From: Massilia horti
Lineage (GTDB): Bacteria > Pseudomonadota > Gammaproteobacteria > Burkholderiales > Burkholderiaceae_D
Assembly (NCBI RefSeq): GCF_004614195.1
Contig: NZ_SPUM01000051.1
Span: 1-34,340 of the forward strand
Length of the DNA: 34,340 nucleotides
Reading direction: 5' to 3'
Shown: in pieces, positions 8,493-17,743 of the stretch
How the letters are laid out: every line of letters begins with the position of its first letter
How positions within the stretch are numbered: position 1 is the first letter of the stretch
Made by a program: the position numbers and the translations under genes
The notes under the pieces: model-generated
Told to the model about the DNA's origin: nothing
The model's input: the letters and a program-made list of their open reading frames with translations, nothing else
Databases searched by the model: none

Positions 8493-8662
8493 GTGTCTTC
8501 CCCAACCAGCGGCATTGTGGGGTACGGCTCACCAGCATCCCCACGTGCAATTTTGCAAGCCGGCGCCAGGGTCTGCAATTACGAAATCCGCCATCCACCG
8601 TAGCGATTCTTGACATTTCGATGTGAAGGGATCGCTTCGGGATTTTTTAATCGCTCCCACCA

Positions 8663-8693
8663 ATTATGAATTCCACCAAGCTCCATATCGATT
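8663..8693 (+). promoter_or_regulatory. Putative XylR operator, copy A
   Basis: This 31-bp element (starting ATTATGAATTCCACCA and ending CCATATCGATT) matches copy B at 25 of 31 positions without gaps and shares the CACCA core and CCAT-T-C-ATT end with copy C. It lies 35 bp upstream of an extended -10. Assignment to XylR is inference from linkage. Confidence 0.7.
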
Positions 8694-8725
8694 TCTTGCG
8701 GCCTCATCGCTTGCAAAATGCTATC

Positions 8726-8734
8726 TGCTAGCAT
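8726..8734 (+). promoter_or_regulatory. Extended -10 of the GH28/GH43/CE8 promoter
   Basis: TGCTAGCAT fits the TGnTAnnnT extended -10 form. The surrounding 14 bases (TCTGCTAGCATCTC) are identical to those in front of GH3 on the other strand. No good -35 is present, as expected of an activator-dependent promoter. Confidence 0.6.
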
Positions 8735-8850
8735 CTCTTCGGCTCTAAAGCACCATAACCAGCCAATGAGCCCGCCGCCCCACGGCGAGTGCGAGACTTT
8801 CGCAGGCGCTGCGCGTCCCGCATGAAAATAACGATAATTGGAGATCGCAA

Positions 8851-9314
8851 TTGATTACGCAACCACGCGGCGCTTCGCGTCGCAACTCCCTGCTCCCTGG
8901 CCTGCTGGCCATCGCCACCAGCGCACTGTGCGGGGCCGTCCATGCGCAAGATACTCGTAATGTGCAGGAACCCGTTGTGCCGCCCGGGTGCGCGACTCTT
9001 GCTGCCGAAGCGCCCGTTGCCGGCCAAAATGACACCAAACGCATCCAGGCCGCCATCGACAGTTGCGCGGCGGGACACGCCGTGCACCTCACGCCACGCG
9101 GCGCCAACGCCTCGTTCACATCCGGCAGGGCTATAACGACCAGCACCCGCTGCAGCTCACGCTCAAGGACGTGGTCGTGGATGGCGATCCGAAAGTAAAA
9201 ATTGAATTCGCCCGCCTGAAGGGCCAGCTCAATTCGCCGGATTCGCAGCCGCTCGACTGCAGCAAGCGTTTCGCGCCGTTCCCGGAAGCTCCCCAAGCGC
9301 CGCCCGCGTCCTGA
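8851..9314 (+). pseudogene. GH28 polygalacturonase remnant with internal deletion and frame change
   Basis: The first frame gives a signal peptide (LLAIATSALCGAVHAQ) and a GH28-type mature N-terminus: CATLAAE, then NDTKRIQAAIDSCAAGHAVHL and ASFTSG. From about 9129 another frame gives the GH28 C-terminus: GYNDQHPLQLTLKDVVVDGDP through to the stop at 9314. Together they cover about 150 residues of an enzyme normally near 450, so the central catalytic beta-helix with its aspartates is gone. The junction lies between about 9112 and 9130. The gene once hydrolysed pectin's polygalacturonan and stood first in the run with GH43 and the pectin methylesterase. Its promoter and operator appear intact and may now drive the downstream genes. 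Confidence 0.8.
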
Positions 9315-9406
9315 GCGGCAACTTTAACGGCAAGGGCAGGCCAATTTTATCCAATGCGCCCGGGCCTGCGAGGGCTGGCGCGCCGACTACGACAAACGAA
9401 TATACG

Positions 9407-11062
9407 ATGAAAAATAAACAATTTGACCTGCACCGCATCGCGGGCGCCCTTCTGCTGCCCCTGATTATGGCCTCCGGCCACGCCGCGTCGCCCGGGGCAA
9501 AAGCCAATGGCAACGAGCCCTGGGTCGCCGATCTCGGTGACGGCCGCTATAAGAACCCGGTCCTGCACGCTGATTATTCCGACCCGGATGCGATCCGCGT
9601 TGGCGACACTTATTACATGACCTCATCAAGCTTCAACAGTGCGCCTGGCCTGCCGCTTTTGGAGTCGAAGGACATGGTCAACTGGGAGTTGGTGGGCCAC
9701 GCCCTGCCCAGGCAGGTGCCGCTCGAGCACTTCGCAAGAGCGCGCCACGGCGATGGCGTCTGGGCGCCGTGCCTGCGCTACCACGACGGCAAATTCTGGA
9801 TCTTCTCGCCTGACCCGGACTTCGGCGTTTATGTCGTCACCGCCGAAAAATTCGAGGGTCCATGGAGCGAGCCGCACCTGCTCCTGCCCGGCAAAGGCAT
9901 CATCGACCCGACCCCGCTGTGGGATGACGACGGCAAGGCGTACCTGCTGCACGGCTGGGCCAAGAGCCGCGCCGGCATCAACAACCTGCTCACGCTGCGC
10001 CGCATGGCGCCGGACGCGAGCCGCCTGCTCGACAGCGAAGGCAAGACCGTCATCGATGGCAACAAGATCGCCAACTACCGCACGCTCGAGGGGCCGAAAT
10101 TCTACAAGGCCAACGGCTGGTACTACGTCTTCGCGCCGGCCGGGGGCGTCGAGGACGGCTGGCAGGCGGTCTTCCGCTCGCGCAGCGTCGAAGGACCATA
10201 CGAGGTGCGCACCGTCATGGACAAGGGCAAGACGCCAATCAACGGGCCGCACCAGGGCGCGTGGGTCCGCGCGCAGGACGGGAGCGACTGGTTCATCCAC
10301 TTCCAGGACAAGGGCGCTTACGGCCGCGTGGTGCACCTTCAGCCGATGCGCTGGGTGGACGGCTGGCCAGTCATTGGCGAGGACGGACCCACGTCCGGTA
10401 TCGGCCAACCGGTGCTAACGTACAAGAAGCCGGTGGCCGGCTTCCCTGCCAAGGTTCCGGCGACCAGCGATGAATTCGACGGCCGGACGCTCGGACTGCA
10501 GTGGCAGTGGAATGCCAACAGCGACCCGCGCTGGTTCTCGCTGACCGAACGCCCCGGCATGCTGCGCCTGCGTACGCAAGTCGTGCCGGAGGCGAACGGC
10601 TACGTGCGCGCGGCGCCGTCGATCCTGTCGCAAAAGCTGCCCGCACCCGTGTTCGTGGTGAACACGCACGTGCAGCTGAATGACGCCAACGAAGGCGACC
10701 GCGCAGGCCTGATCATCAATGCGATGCAGTACGCCTGGCTCGGCCTGCGCAAGAGCGGCGGCGCGACGCAGCTCGTCTACACCACCTGCACTCCGGCGAA
10801 GGTTCGCTGCACGGAGGCGAGCACCGTAGTGCTGCCACAGGCGCCCTCCTCGCTGTACCTGCGCATGAACATGGCTGAGGGTGCAAACGCCAGCTTCTCG
10901 TACAGCACCGACAACGTCCACTTCACGCCGGCCGGCCAGCCTCTGAAGATCAGCAAAGGCCGCTGGGTCGGCGCGCAGATGGGACTGTTTTCGGTTGGCG
11001 AGCAGCCTGGGACGCGGCCATCGAGCCTAAATGTCGATTACTTCCGCGTCACCGCCCGATAA
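9407..11062 (+). CDS. GH43 glycoside hydrolase (beta-xylosidase / alpha-L-arabinofuranosidase)
   Basis: A 551-residue secreted or periplasmic enzyme with a Sec signal peptide (residues 1-27, ending ASGHA). The five-bladed propeller of GH43 is clear: the base Asp59 in YSDPDAIRVGDTYY, pKa-setting Asp167 in GIIDPTPLW, acid Glu228 in TLEGPKFY. From about residue 353 (SDEFDGRTLGLQWQWNAN) there is the C-terminal concanavalin-like domain common in beta-xylosidases. It likely removes xylose or arabinose from xylo- or arabino-oligosaccharides; the exact substrate cannot be told from the sequence. It follows the GH28 remnant by 92 bases and precedes the pectin methylesterase, and is probably expressed from the promoter at 8726. 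No strong ribosome binding site is visible before the ATG. Confidence 0.88.
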   Translation: MKNKQFDLHRIAGALLLPLIMASGHAASPGAKANGNEPWVADLGDGRYKNPVLHADYSDPDAIRVGDTYYMTSSSFNSAPGLPLLESKDMVNWELVGHALPRQVPLEHFARARHGDGVWAPCLRYHDGKFWIFSPDPDFGVYVVTAEKFEGPWSEPHLLLPGKGIIDPTPLWDDDGKAYLLHGWAKSRAGINNLLTLRRMAPDASRLLDSEGKTVIDGNKIANYRTLEGPKFYKANGWYYVFAPAGGVEDGWQAVFRSRSVEGPYEVRTVMDKGKTPINGPHQGAWVRAQDGSDWFIHFQDKGAYGRVVHLQPMRWVDGWPVIGEDGPTSGIGQPVLTYKKPVAGFPAKVPATSDEFDGRTLGLQWQWNANSDPRWFSLTERPGMLRLRTQVVPEANGYVRAAPSILSQKLPAPVFVVNTHVQLNDANEGDRAGLIINAMQYAWLGLRKSGGATQLVYTTCTPAKVRCTEASTVVLPQAPSSLYLRMNMAEGANASFSYSTDNVHFTPAGQPLKISKGRWVGAQMGLFSVGEQPGTRPSSLNVDYFRVTAR

Positions 11063-11096
11063 CGCATTATTCGCATCGCAAGGACTGAATCGACCG

Positions 11097-11120
11097 TCGT
11101 TCCCGCGAAGGCGGGAATCC
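11097..11120. repeat. REP-like palindromic element
   Basis: A perfect 7-bp stem (TTCCCGC / GCGGGAA, 11100-11117) with a GAAG loop lies inside CGTTCCCGCGAAGGCGGGAAT. Extragenic elements of this type are abundant in many beta- and gammaproteobacteria. It lies between GH43 and CE8 and could weaken or stabilise the transcript there. Confidence 0.65.
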
Positions 11121-11148
11121 ATGCTTAGCGTGCTATATCGAAAACGGA

Positions 11149-13488
11149 ATGAAACCGAAAAAGATCCTGGCCCTGTTGGGCACTGCATTGTCGCTTTACG
11201 CCTCGGCCGCCACTGCCGCAACTTGTCCCGGCAACGCCATCTGGTGCGAGGACTTCGAACACGGCCCGTCGCGCTGGTCCGCCGAGCATGGCACCCCGGT
11301 CCTGCAAGCCCAGAGCGGCACGAATAATCATGTCCTGCTGCTGCCGGGCGACGGCCGCCCTGTCCTGCTGCAGGATGCCACTGCCGTCCCCAAGGACACT
11401 TACTACGTCGAGGCCCGCATGCGTCCTGCTGCCGGCAACGCCGCGACGGAACAACAGGGCTACCTCATCGCACGCTACCTTGATGAGCGCAACTGGCTTG
11501 GCTTTGGGCTGAACGTCGCCCCGGGCAACCGGCAACTGGGCCTGGACATCGTGCGGATGCAGGATGGCCAACTCAAACGTCTCAAGCGTACCAGCGCCGA
11601 TATCGATGCCCTGGAAAGCTTCTATACGCTGCGGCTTGACGTCGTCGGGAACGCGCTGACGCTCTACCTGAACGGTAACCGTATTGTCGGCACCGACGAA
11701 TCCTCGCTGCCACCGGGCCGTATCGGCGCGATCGCAATCGGCGCAAACTTCGAGCTCGACGACCTGCGCATCGGCGACGCCAAGGCAGCGCCGGGCCGCA
11801 TCGGCCTGGCGAACATGAACAACCGCCTGAGTCTGCAGGCCGGCGACGGTGCGCAGCGCTACCAGGTCCGGGCGATGACGAAGGGTGGCGGCGGGATAGC
11901 CAGATTCGCCGCCGCGTCGAGCGCTCCATCCGTGGTTGGCGTCGCAATGGACGGCGATATGCTGGTGGTGACGCCGCGCGCGCCCGGGAACGCCACCATC
12001 ACCGTATCGAGCGTGGAGGACAACAACGTCGCGGTCTCGATTGGCGCCAGCGTCGGGCCGGCGTTTGCCGTCTCCGGCCAGGCTTATGCGCTGCAAGACA
12101 GGACGCAGCCCGCCGTCCGGGCCCGGGACGTACAGGTCGACACCCCGCTGCAACTGCGCTTTGACAGCCAGCCGAATCTTGGCGCCAGCGGCTCGATTCG
12201 CATCCACCGCGCGTCGGACAATGCTCTCGTCGACGTAATCCGCGCCGGGAACGAAGTCAACCAGATCGGCACCACGCCCGACGGCTTCAAGCGCGTGGTG
12301 CGGTACAACCCGATCGAAGTATCGGGTGCCACGGTCACGATCCGCCCGCACGACGCGCGTCTTGCGTACGACACCGAGTACTACGTGATGGTCGACGCCA
12401 ACCTGTTCGCCGGCGCGACGATCGGCGGCACGCCGTTCAGCGGCATCGGCAAGCGCGCCGGCTGGACTTTTCGCACGCGAGCGCACATGCCCGCCGGCCG
12501 TGACATCACTGTCGGCGGCACCAGCGCCGCGGACTTCCGCACGGTGCAGGGCGCGCTTAACCATGTGATGCGCAACGTGCCCCGTAAGGATGCTGTCACG
12601 ATCCGAGTCGCCAATGGCAGCTACGGCGACCTGCTCTACCTGCGTGGCAAGGACAACGTCACGCTGCGCGGCGAAAGCCGCGACGGTGCGGTCATCACCG
12701 TCGAAAACGGCAATGGCCTGAACCCGGGCGCCGGCGGTGGCCAGGGCGAATCGGCGCCGGGCAGCGGCGGCGGACGCTCGGTGTTCCTGATCGAGGATGC
12801 TGACATGGTATGGCTGGATAACATCAGCATCGTCAGCACCGGATGGCGCAGCAAGCCCACCGGCGGGCAGGCAGAAACGCTGTACTTCAACAGCGATGGC
12901 CGCTTCGTCGCCACCAACAGCAACTTCATCAGCGAACAGGACACCATCCTCGTACGCGGCTGGTCCTGGTTCTACCACAGCCTCATCGCCGGCAACGTCG
13001 ATTTCATCTGGGGCTACAACCATGCCGCGCTGTTCGAAGAAAGCGAAATCCGTTCGCTCGGCGACAGCACCGACCCCGCCAAGGGCGGCTACATCGTGCA
13101 GGCGCGCACCCTTAGCCGCGACGATCCGGGCTTCGTATTCCTCAACAGCCGCATCACGCATGGCCCGGGCCCGGCCGGCAACGACGTGCCGCGCGGCTCG
13201 AGCTTCCTCGCCCGACCCGGCTCCGCGTGGGACAACGTCAGCTATATCAACTGCCGCATGGACGAGCACATCTCGCCAAAAGGCTGGAACGGCAGGCCGC
13301 GCGACGGGATCGGCTGGTACGAATTGAACAGCATGGACATGAACGGCAAGCCGCTTGACCTGTCGGCCCGCGTGAATGGCCAGGTACTGGGTGCCGAGCA
13401 GGCCGCCCGCTTTGCCAGCCGCGCCCGGGTATTCGCCGGATTCGATAACGGAAAGGGCTGGATGCCTGCCCTTGACGCCGCGAAGTGA
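11149..13488 (+). CDS. Pectin methylesterase (CE8) with N-terminal accessory domains
   Basis: A 779-residue secreted protein. A Sec signal peptide (1-24, ending ASAATAA) is followed by a concanavalin-like domain (about 30-210, FEHGPSRWSAEHGTP, ending FELDDLRIGD), a beta-rich Ig-like region (about 215-450) and the CE8 right-handed beta-helix (about 451-779). CE8 catalytic motifs are visible: Asp598 in SEQDTILVRG, Asp618 in GNVDFIWGYN and Arg689 in FLARPGSAWDN. The enzyme removes methyl groups from homogalacturonan, preparing it for polygalacturonases or lyases, and so would have partnered the now deleted GH28. Family members are usually 350-450 residues; the extra N-terminal modules may bind polysaccharide. 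The start ATG lacks a strong ribosome binding site. It is co-oriented with GH43, 86 bases downstream. Confidence 0.88.
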   Translation: MKPKKILALLGTALSLYASAATAATCPGNAIWCEDFEHGPSRWSAEHGTPVLQAQSGTNNHVLLLPGDGRPVLLQDATAVPKDTYYVEARMRPAAGNAATEQQGYLIARYLDERNWLGFGLNVAPGNRQLGLDIVRMQDGQLKRLKRTSADIDALESFYTLRLDVVGNALTLYLNGNRIVGTDESSLPPGRIGAIAIGANFELDDLRIGDAKAAPGRIGLANMNNRLSLQAGDGAQRYQVRAMTKGGGGIARFAAASSAPSVVGVAMDGDMLVVTPRAPGNATITVSSVEDNNVAVSIGASVGPAFAVSGQAYALQDRTQPAVRARDVQVDTPLQLRFDSQPNLGASGSIRIHRASDNALVDVIRAGNEVNQIGTTPDGFKRVVRYNPIEVSGATVTIRPHDARLAYDTEYYVMVDANLFAGATIGGTPFSGIGKRAGWTFRTRAHMPAGRDITVGGTSAADFRTVQGALNHVMRNVPRKDAVTIRVANGSYGDLLYLRGKDNVTLRGESRDGAVITVENGNGLNPGAGGGQGESAPGSGGGRSVFLIEDADMVWLDNISIVSTGWRSKPTGGQAETLYFNSDGRFVATNSNFISEQDTILVRGWSWFYHSLIAGNVDFIWGYNHAALFEESEIRSLGDSTDPAKGGYIVQARTLSRDDPGFVFLNSRITHGPGPAGNDVPRGSSFLARPGSAWDNVSYINCRMDEHISPKGWNGRPRDGIGWYELNSMDMNGKPLDLSARVNGQVLGAEQAARFASRARVFAGFDNGKGWMPALDAAK

Positions 13489-13559
13489 GCGATTGACACG
13501 CAAACGGCGCTTTGTCGTTCACATGGGGTGGCTCCGGCCACTCCCCCTTTTCCCGATCG

Positions 13560-13590
13560 ATTATGAAATTCACCACCGCCCATATCGATT
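13560..13590 (+). promoter_or_regulatory. Putative XylR operator, copy B
   Basis: This copy (starting ATTATGAAATTCACCA, ending CCCATATCGATT) matches copy A at 25 of 31 and copy C at 22 of 31 positions without gaps. It sits 45 bp upstream of the extended -10 of the TonB receptor gene. Confidence 0.7.
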
Positions 13591-13632
13591 CTTAACAGAA
13601 GCGCCAACGGCCGTTCCCTGGCGTATTCGATC

Positions 13633-13641
13633 TGATAGTAT
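13633..13641 (+). promoter_or_regulatory. Extended -10 of the TonB receptor promoter
   Basis: The context TCTGATAGTAT resembles TCTGCTAGCAT of the other two promoters and keeps the TGnTAnnnT form. There is no good -35. Confidence 0.55.
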
Positions 13642-13874
13642 TTTTCCGTCAAGTAATGCCACTTGCATTCCGACAGGTAGACCGAGCAGACAGACAACAC
13701 GACGGACATAAGCCGCGCAATCCGCGAAGACGGACGCGACGTGTTCGGCCCCGCGCAAGCACCTTCGAATGTTAACGGGCCGTTGCCCGCCATACGCGCG
13801 CCATCCTGCTGCAAACGCAAACCACGCGGGGCAGCACAAGAAGTAAAACCTTTGACGAACCTTGGAGATAGAAG

Positions 13875-16800
13875 ATGAAACAAACGGCCGCTTATGAAAT
13901 ACGCCGTAATCGTTTGAGCTTTGCGGTATCGCTCGCCGTCGCTTCGCTGGTTGCCGGGAACATGGCAATCGCACAGGAGAACCAGGCAAGCGCCCCGGCT
14001 GCTGCGGCCACGGCGGACGAGAGCCCGGTCGCGAAAGTGGAGATCGTCGGCACCCGCGCCTCCCAGCAGTCGAGTATCGACCGCAAGAAGAATGCCGCCA
14101 CCGCAATCGATTCGATCGTCGCGGAAGACGTCGGCTCGCTCCCTGACCGGAACATCGGCGAGGCGATCTCGCGCATGTCCGGCGTGGCGCTCGATCGCGG
14201 CGACTTCGGTGAAGGCGTCAGCGTGGCCGTGCGCGGCAACGGCCCTGACCTTACCCGCGTCGAGATCGACGGCCAGGGCGTGCAGTCCGCCGGCGGCACC
14301 GACATGTCCGGCGGCGGCAACGGCCGCGGCTCCGAGTTCCGCCAGCTGTCGGCGGACCTGATCAAGAGCGTGGACGTGGTCAAGGGCTCGACCGCGGACA
14401 TGACCGAGGGCTCGCTGGGCGGCGGCATCGTCATCAAGACCCGCACCGGCCTGGACTTCAAGAAGCCCTTCGCATCGCTGCGGATCGCCGAATCGCAAAG
14501 CTCGCTCAACAAGAGCTGGCAGCCGAACGCGAACCTGGTCCTGGCGGACAAATTCCTCGACGGGCGCCTGGGCGTGGTGCTCAACGCATCGCACCAGGTC
14601 CTGGCCAACGAGGCCCATTCGGTCCAAGTGGCCAACGCCGCCCGCTCGGGCTATTACCGCCTGCTCGACTTCGACAACTCGCCCGAAAAGACCTTCACCT
14701 ACCAGCCGGGCACCATGACGGATGACGTGACCACCAGGTCGCCGATGCTGCAGTCGCCGCTCACCGCCGGCGGCTTCTTCAGCTCGGCCTCGCCGTACGA
14801 GGTGCTGACCAAATCGGCCGCGGCCAAGACCAAGGCGGACTGCTACACTGCGTTCCCGCAGCTGACGACGGCCCAGACCAACCTGATCACCTCGGCAGCG
14901 CGCGGGGCGGCCCAGTCCCAGCGCAATAACGAGCTGTTCAGCTGCCTGAACCAGTGGAACGACTACACGCCGTCCAACCTGCGCTATTTTGTGAAGCGCG
15001 AGTTCGACAAGCGCCAGAACCTGGACCTGCGTACCGACTTCAAGGTCAACAAAAACCTGACCGTGTATGCCAAGGGCAGCTTCAACCGCCGCTACGACGA
15101 CATGCACCAGATGACGTACAACCTGGGCGGTGTGAAAGTCAACCCCAGCAGCGTGTTCAGCCCGACCTATAACGGCCCGGCCTTCATCGATGACACGAAG
15201 GCAGGAACACGCATCCCGGCACCGGGTTCCGGCTACTATGCGTACAACACCCCAAGCCAGGCGAGCAACACCTACCTGTCGAGTTCGGTGGCGAACATCA
15301 TCCCGGGTTCCATCGTCTACGACGCCAACCACCACCTCACGAAGTTCACGATCACCGATGCCGCGGCAACGACCGACCAACTGCACGAGTATGCGAAGAC
15401 GACAGCGAAATACCTGCAGCTTGGCGGCACCTACAAGAACGGCCGCCTGACCACCGAATTCTTCGTCGGCGACGCCAAGTCGGACTTCGAGCGCGCACAG
15501 AAGCGCGTCAGCTTCAACAACTATTACGGCGAGACGACCCTGTCCGTGCTGCCGAACGGCCTGTGGGGCTACAGCTTCCCGGCCGGCAGCAGCTTCGACC
15601 AGGGCAACCCGGCCCAGTACGGAACCTTGTTCCCCGGCGTGGCAAGCAGCGCAGTCAAGCTCAGCGCGACCAACACCCGCGCGATGCCGGCTTATACGGC
15701 CGCCCAGCAGCCGCTGCTGACGCAGCAGCCAAGCACCTACTACAATCCGCGGATCATGGAGAGCGAAGAACGCACGGCCAAGCTCGACCTGACCTATGCG
15801 GTGCCGGATTCGATCCCGTTCTTCAAGCGCTTCAAGGCCGGTTTCAACCTGCGCGACAACATCAAGGACAGCTGGGACCCGAACAGCGGCAACAATGGCG
15901 GCTTCACCGTAAAGGCTGCGATCGGCACCTTCGGCGCGCCCGACTACATCCCTGCGGTCGTGCTGCCTTCGGTGGTCATCCGCAGCACCTTCAACGGCTG
16001 CCAGGACACCCCGGGCTCGCTCGGCCCCGGCGGCAATGCCTGCCAGTTCGGCTTCCTGCCCGGCGCTGACCCGCGCCGTGGCCTCGATGGCAATACGACC
16101 CTGACCGTGCAGCAGTGGAATGACATGGTCCAGCAATCCCTCAAGGGTAACGTGACGCCAACCCAGTTCTTCTCGGGCGCAAACGGCCGCCCGGCCGGCC
16201 TGCTGAATAACTGGGTGGGGATCGACGTCGACAAGGTCTTCGAGCTGGTCAATACCCCGCACACTAACTTCGACTGCGTCAAGAAGTGCACTGCGAGCGA
16301 CGGTAAGGTTTACGACCAGCCCCAAACGCACCTCACGGAGCGCACCCAGGCGTTCTACGTCATGGGCGACTTCGGCCTGGACCACATTCCGTTCACCAGC
16401 CTCTCGCTGCCGTTCGGCTGGGAGCTCGAGGGCAACATGGGCTATCGCTACGTGAAGACCCGCGTGCGCGGCACCGGCATGATGACCCTAACCTCGATCA
16501 CCCCGATCCCGGGCCAATACAATCCTGCCCTGCCGACCGCGCCTGGTGGTACGGTCACGAGCTCGGTCTCGCAAGCCGTGTCGATCAATGACACCAGCCA
16601 CGACTTCATGCCGATCTACAACCTGGCGATGTGGCTGGTGCCGGACAAGCTGGTGGCGCGCTACAACCGCGCCAAGACCGTCGCCCGTCCGCCGATCAAC
16701 TACCTGATGCCGTCCGGCACCTGCACATACGACGCCACCCTGGTCGACAAGGACCCGGCCGCTTCGCAAACCTGCAGCGGCACCATCGGCAACCCGGCAT

Positions 16801-17600
16801 TGCAGGCCCAGATGAACGTCAACCAGAACCTGAGCTTCGAGTTCTATCCGAACAAGGATACGATGTTCTCCATCGCCGGCTTCCAGCAGGAAGGCAGGAT
16901 CGGCGCGGCGGTCAGCCGTGGCGTGTCCAAGCTGCCGCTCGCCGGTGGTTCGGGCCTGGTCGATCCGGTCACCGGCGTGGCACTGTCGGACGTCGATTTC
17001 AACTACTCGCTGTGGCAGAACGGCGCCACGACCACCCGCAAGGGCGTCGAGTTTGGCACCAAGACCGCGTTCACCTTCCTGCCCTGGTTCCTGCGCTATA
17101 CGGGCTTTGACGCGAACTACACCAAGCTGCGTTCGGCCACCACGAGCGAAAACGTGGTTGACCTGCTGACCGGCACCCCGCTGCCGCCGGCGCGCGAATC
17201 GAAGTACTCGTACAACTGGGCGCTGTGGTACGACGACGGCAAGCTGTCGGCCCGCGTGGCAATGCAGGCGGTGGCATCCTACTTCAACTGCATCGCGGGT
17301 TGCGGCTCGATCGACAACTACGACTATGCAGCCAATGGGGTTACCAGCGGCATGATCAGGTTCCCGTACAATCCGGGTTCGCCGAACTTCAAGGACTCGA
17401 CCCGCTTCATCGACGGCAAGATCTCGTATAAGGTCAAGCCAGGCATCGAGGTTTTCGTGGAGGGACGCAACCTGGGTAACGCGACCACTTCGACCAGCCA
17501 GGCACAGTTCGCAGGGTTCTCGGATGGCACGCCCAACCTGCTGGACTATGGCTACGCCGGTCGCCGCGTCATGATCGGTGTGAACCTGCGCACCCTGTAA
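13875..17600 (+). CDS. TonB-dependent outer-membrane receptor, probable xylo-/pectic-oligosaccharide transporter
   Basis: A 1241-residue receptor with a signal peptide (about 1-34, ending MAIAQ). The plug domain starts at KVEIVGTRASQQSS and includes SLPDRNIGEAISRMSGVAL, RGNGPDLTRVEIDG and SVDVVKGSTADMTEGSLGG. The 22-strand barrel ends with the typical VFVEGRNLGNAT and YAGRRVMIGVNLRTL. The large size and the signature SLPD-NI-EA-SR--GVA belong to the TonB receptor group linked to complex carbohydrate uptake in Proteobacteria. It would take up oligosaccharides released outside the cell, powered by TonB-ExbBD. The ribosome binding site GGAGA lies just before the ATG. It has its own promoter with operator copy B, and a terminator follows at 17654. 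Substrate specificity is inferred only from neighbours. Confidence 0.9.
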   Translation: MKQTAAYEIRRNRLSFAVSLAVASLVAGNMAIAQENQASAPAAAATADESPVAKVEIVGTRASQQSSIDRKKNAATAIDSIVAEDVGSLPDRNIGEAISRMSGVALDRGDFGEGVSVAVRGNGPDLTRVEIDGQGVQSAGGTDMSGGGNGRGSEFRQLSADLIKSVDVVKGSTADMTEGSLGGGIVIKTRTGLDFKKPFASLRIAESQSSLNKSWQPNANLVLADKFLDGRLGVVLNASHQVLANEAHSVQVANAARSGYYRLLDFDNSPEKTFTYQPGTMTDDVTTRSPMLQSPLTAGGFFSSASPYEVLTKSAAAKTKADCYTAFPQLTTAQTNLITSAARGAAQSQRNNELFSCLNQWNDYTPSNLRYFVKREFDKRQNLDLRTDFKVNKNLTVYAKGSFNRRYDDMHQMTYNLGGVKVNPSSVFSPTYNGPAFIDDTKAGTRIPAPGSGYYAYNTPSQASNTYLSSSVANIIPGSIVYDANHHLTKFTITDAAATTDQLHEYAKTTAKYLQLGGTYKNGRLTTEFFVGDAKSDFERAQKRVSFNNYYGETTLSVLPNGLWGYSFPAGSSFDQGNPAQYGTLFPGVASSAVKLSATNTRAMPAYTAAQQPLLTQQPSTYYNPRIMESEERTAKLDLTYAVPDSIPFFKRFKAGFNLRDNIKDSWDPNSGNNGGFTVKAAIGTFGAPDYIPAVVLPSVVIRSTFNGCQDTPGSLGPGGNACQFGFLPGADPRRGLDGNTTLTVQQWNDMVQQSLKGNVTPTQFFSGANGRPAGLLNNWVGIDVDKVFELVNTPHTNFDCVKKCTASDGKVYDQPQTHLTERTQAFYVMGDFGLDHIPFTSLSLPFGWELEGNMGYRYVKTRVRGTGMMTLTSITPIPGQYNPALPTAPGGTVTSSVSQAVSINDTSHDFMPIYNLAMWLVPDKLVARYNRAKTVARPPINYLMPSGTCTYDATLVDKDPAASQTCSGTIGNPALQAQMNVNQNLSFEFYPNKDTMFSIAGFQQEGRIGAAVSRGVSKLPLAGGSGLVDPVTGVALSDVDFNYSLWQNGATTTRKGVEFGTKTAFTFLPWFLRYTGFDANYTKLRSATTSENVVDLLTGTPLPPARESKYSYNWALWYDDGKLSARVAMQAVASYFNCIAGCGSIDNYDYAANGVTSGMIRFPYNPGSPNFKDSTRFIDGKISYKVKPGIEVFVEGRNLGNATTSTSQAQFAGFSDGTPNLLDYGYAGRRVMIGVNLRTL

Positions 17601-17653
17601 GGCAACCACGCCACCTGGCCGGCCTCGCTGTCGGGGCAGGTGGCGCATCATCC

Positions 17654-17689
17654 AGACGACGACTCGGAGACGACTCGTCGTCTTTTTTT
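17654..17689 (+). terminator. Intrinsic terminator after the TonB receptor
   Basis: A 9-bp perfect stem (AGACGACGA 17654-17662 with TCGTCGTCT 17675-17683), a 12-base loop and a run of seven T (17683-17689). Confidence 0.85.
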
Positions 17690-17743
17690 ATGGCGATGTC
17701 AGTGCAAATAAGCGGTAGCGTGCCCGACTGCGTTCCTTGGGAC

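Larger units (their letters stand above)
8493..8850. promoter_or_regulatory. Divergent promoter region between xylR and the GH28 remnant
   Basis: No gene is seen in these 358 bases. They hold one copy of the 31-bp element (8663-8693) and an extended -10 sequence at 8726-8734 reading rightward. Promoter elements for xylR on the minus strand could not be assigned. Confidence 0.6.
13489..13874. promoter_or_regulatory. Promoter region of the TonB receptor
   Basis: These 386 bases contain no convincing gene. They hold operator copy B (13560-13590) and an extended -10 at 13633-13641, which predicts a leader of roughly 225 bases before the receptor ATG at 13875. The leader is long enough for post-transcriptional control, but no recognisable riboswitch was seen. 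Confidence 0.6.

Noticed and set aside
11125..13503. Open frame of about 790 codons antisense to the pectin methylesterase
   Set aside because: It mirrors the CE8 gene codon by codon and has no domain character or ribosome site.
13242..16385. Very long open frame on the minus strand opposite the pectin methylesterase and TonB receptor
   Set aside because: It is antisense to two genes with clear families, has a Val/Ala/Arg-rich composition and no recognisable motif; long antisense frames are usual in GC-rich DNA.
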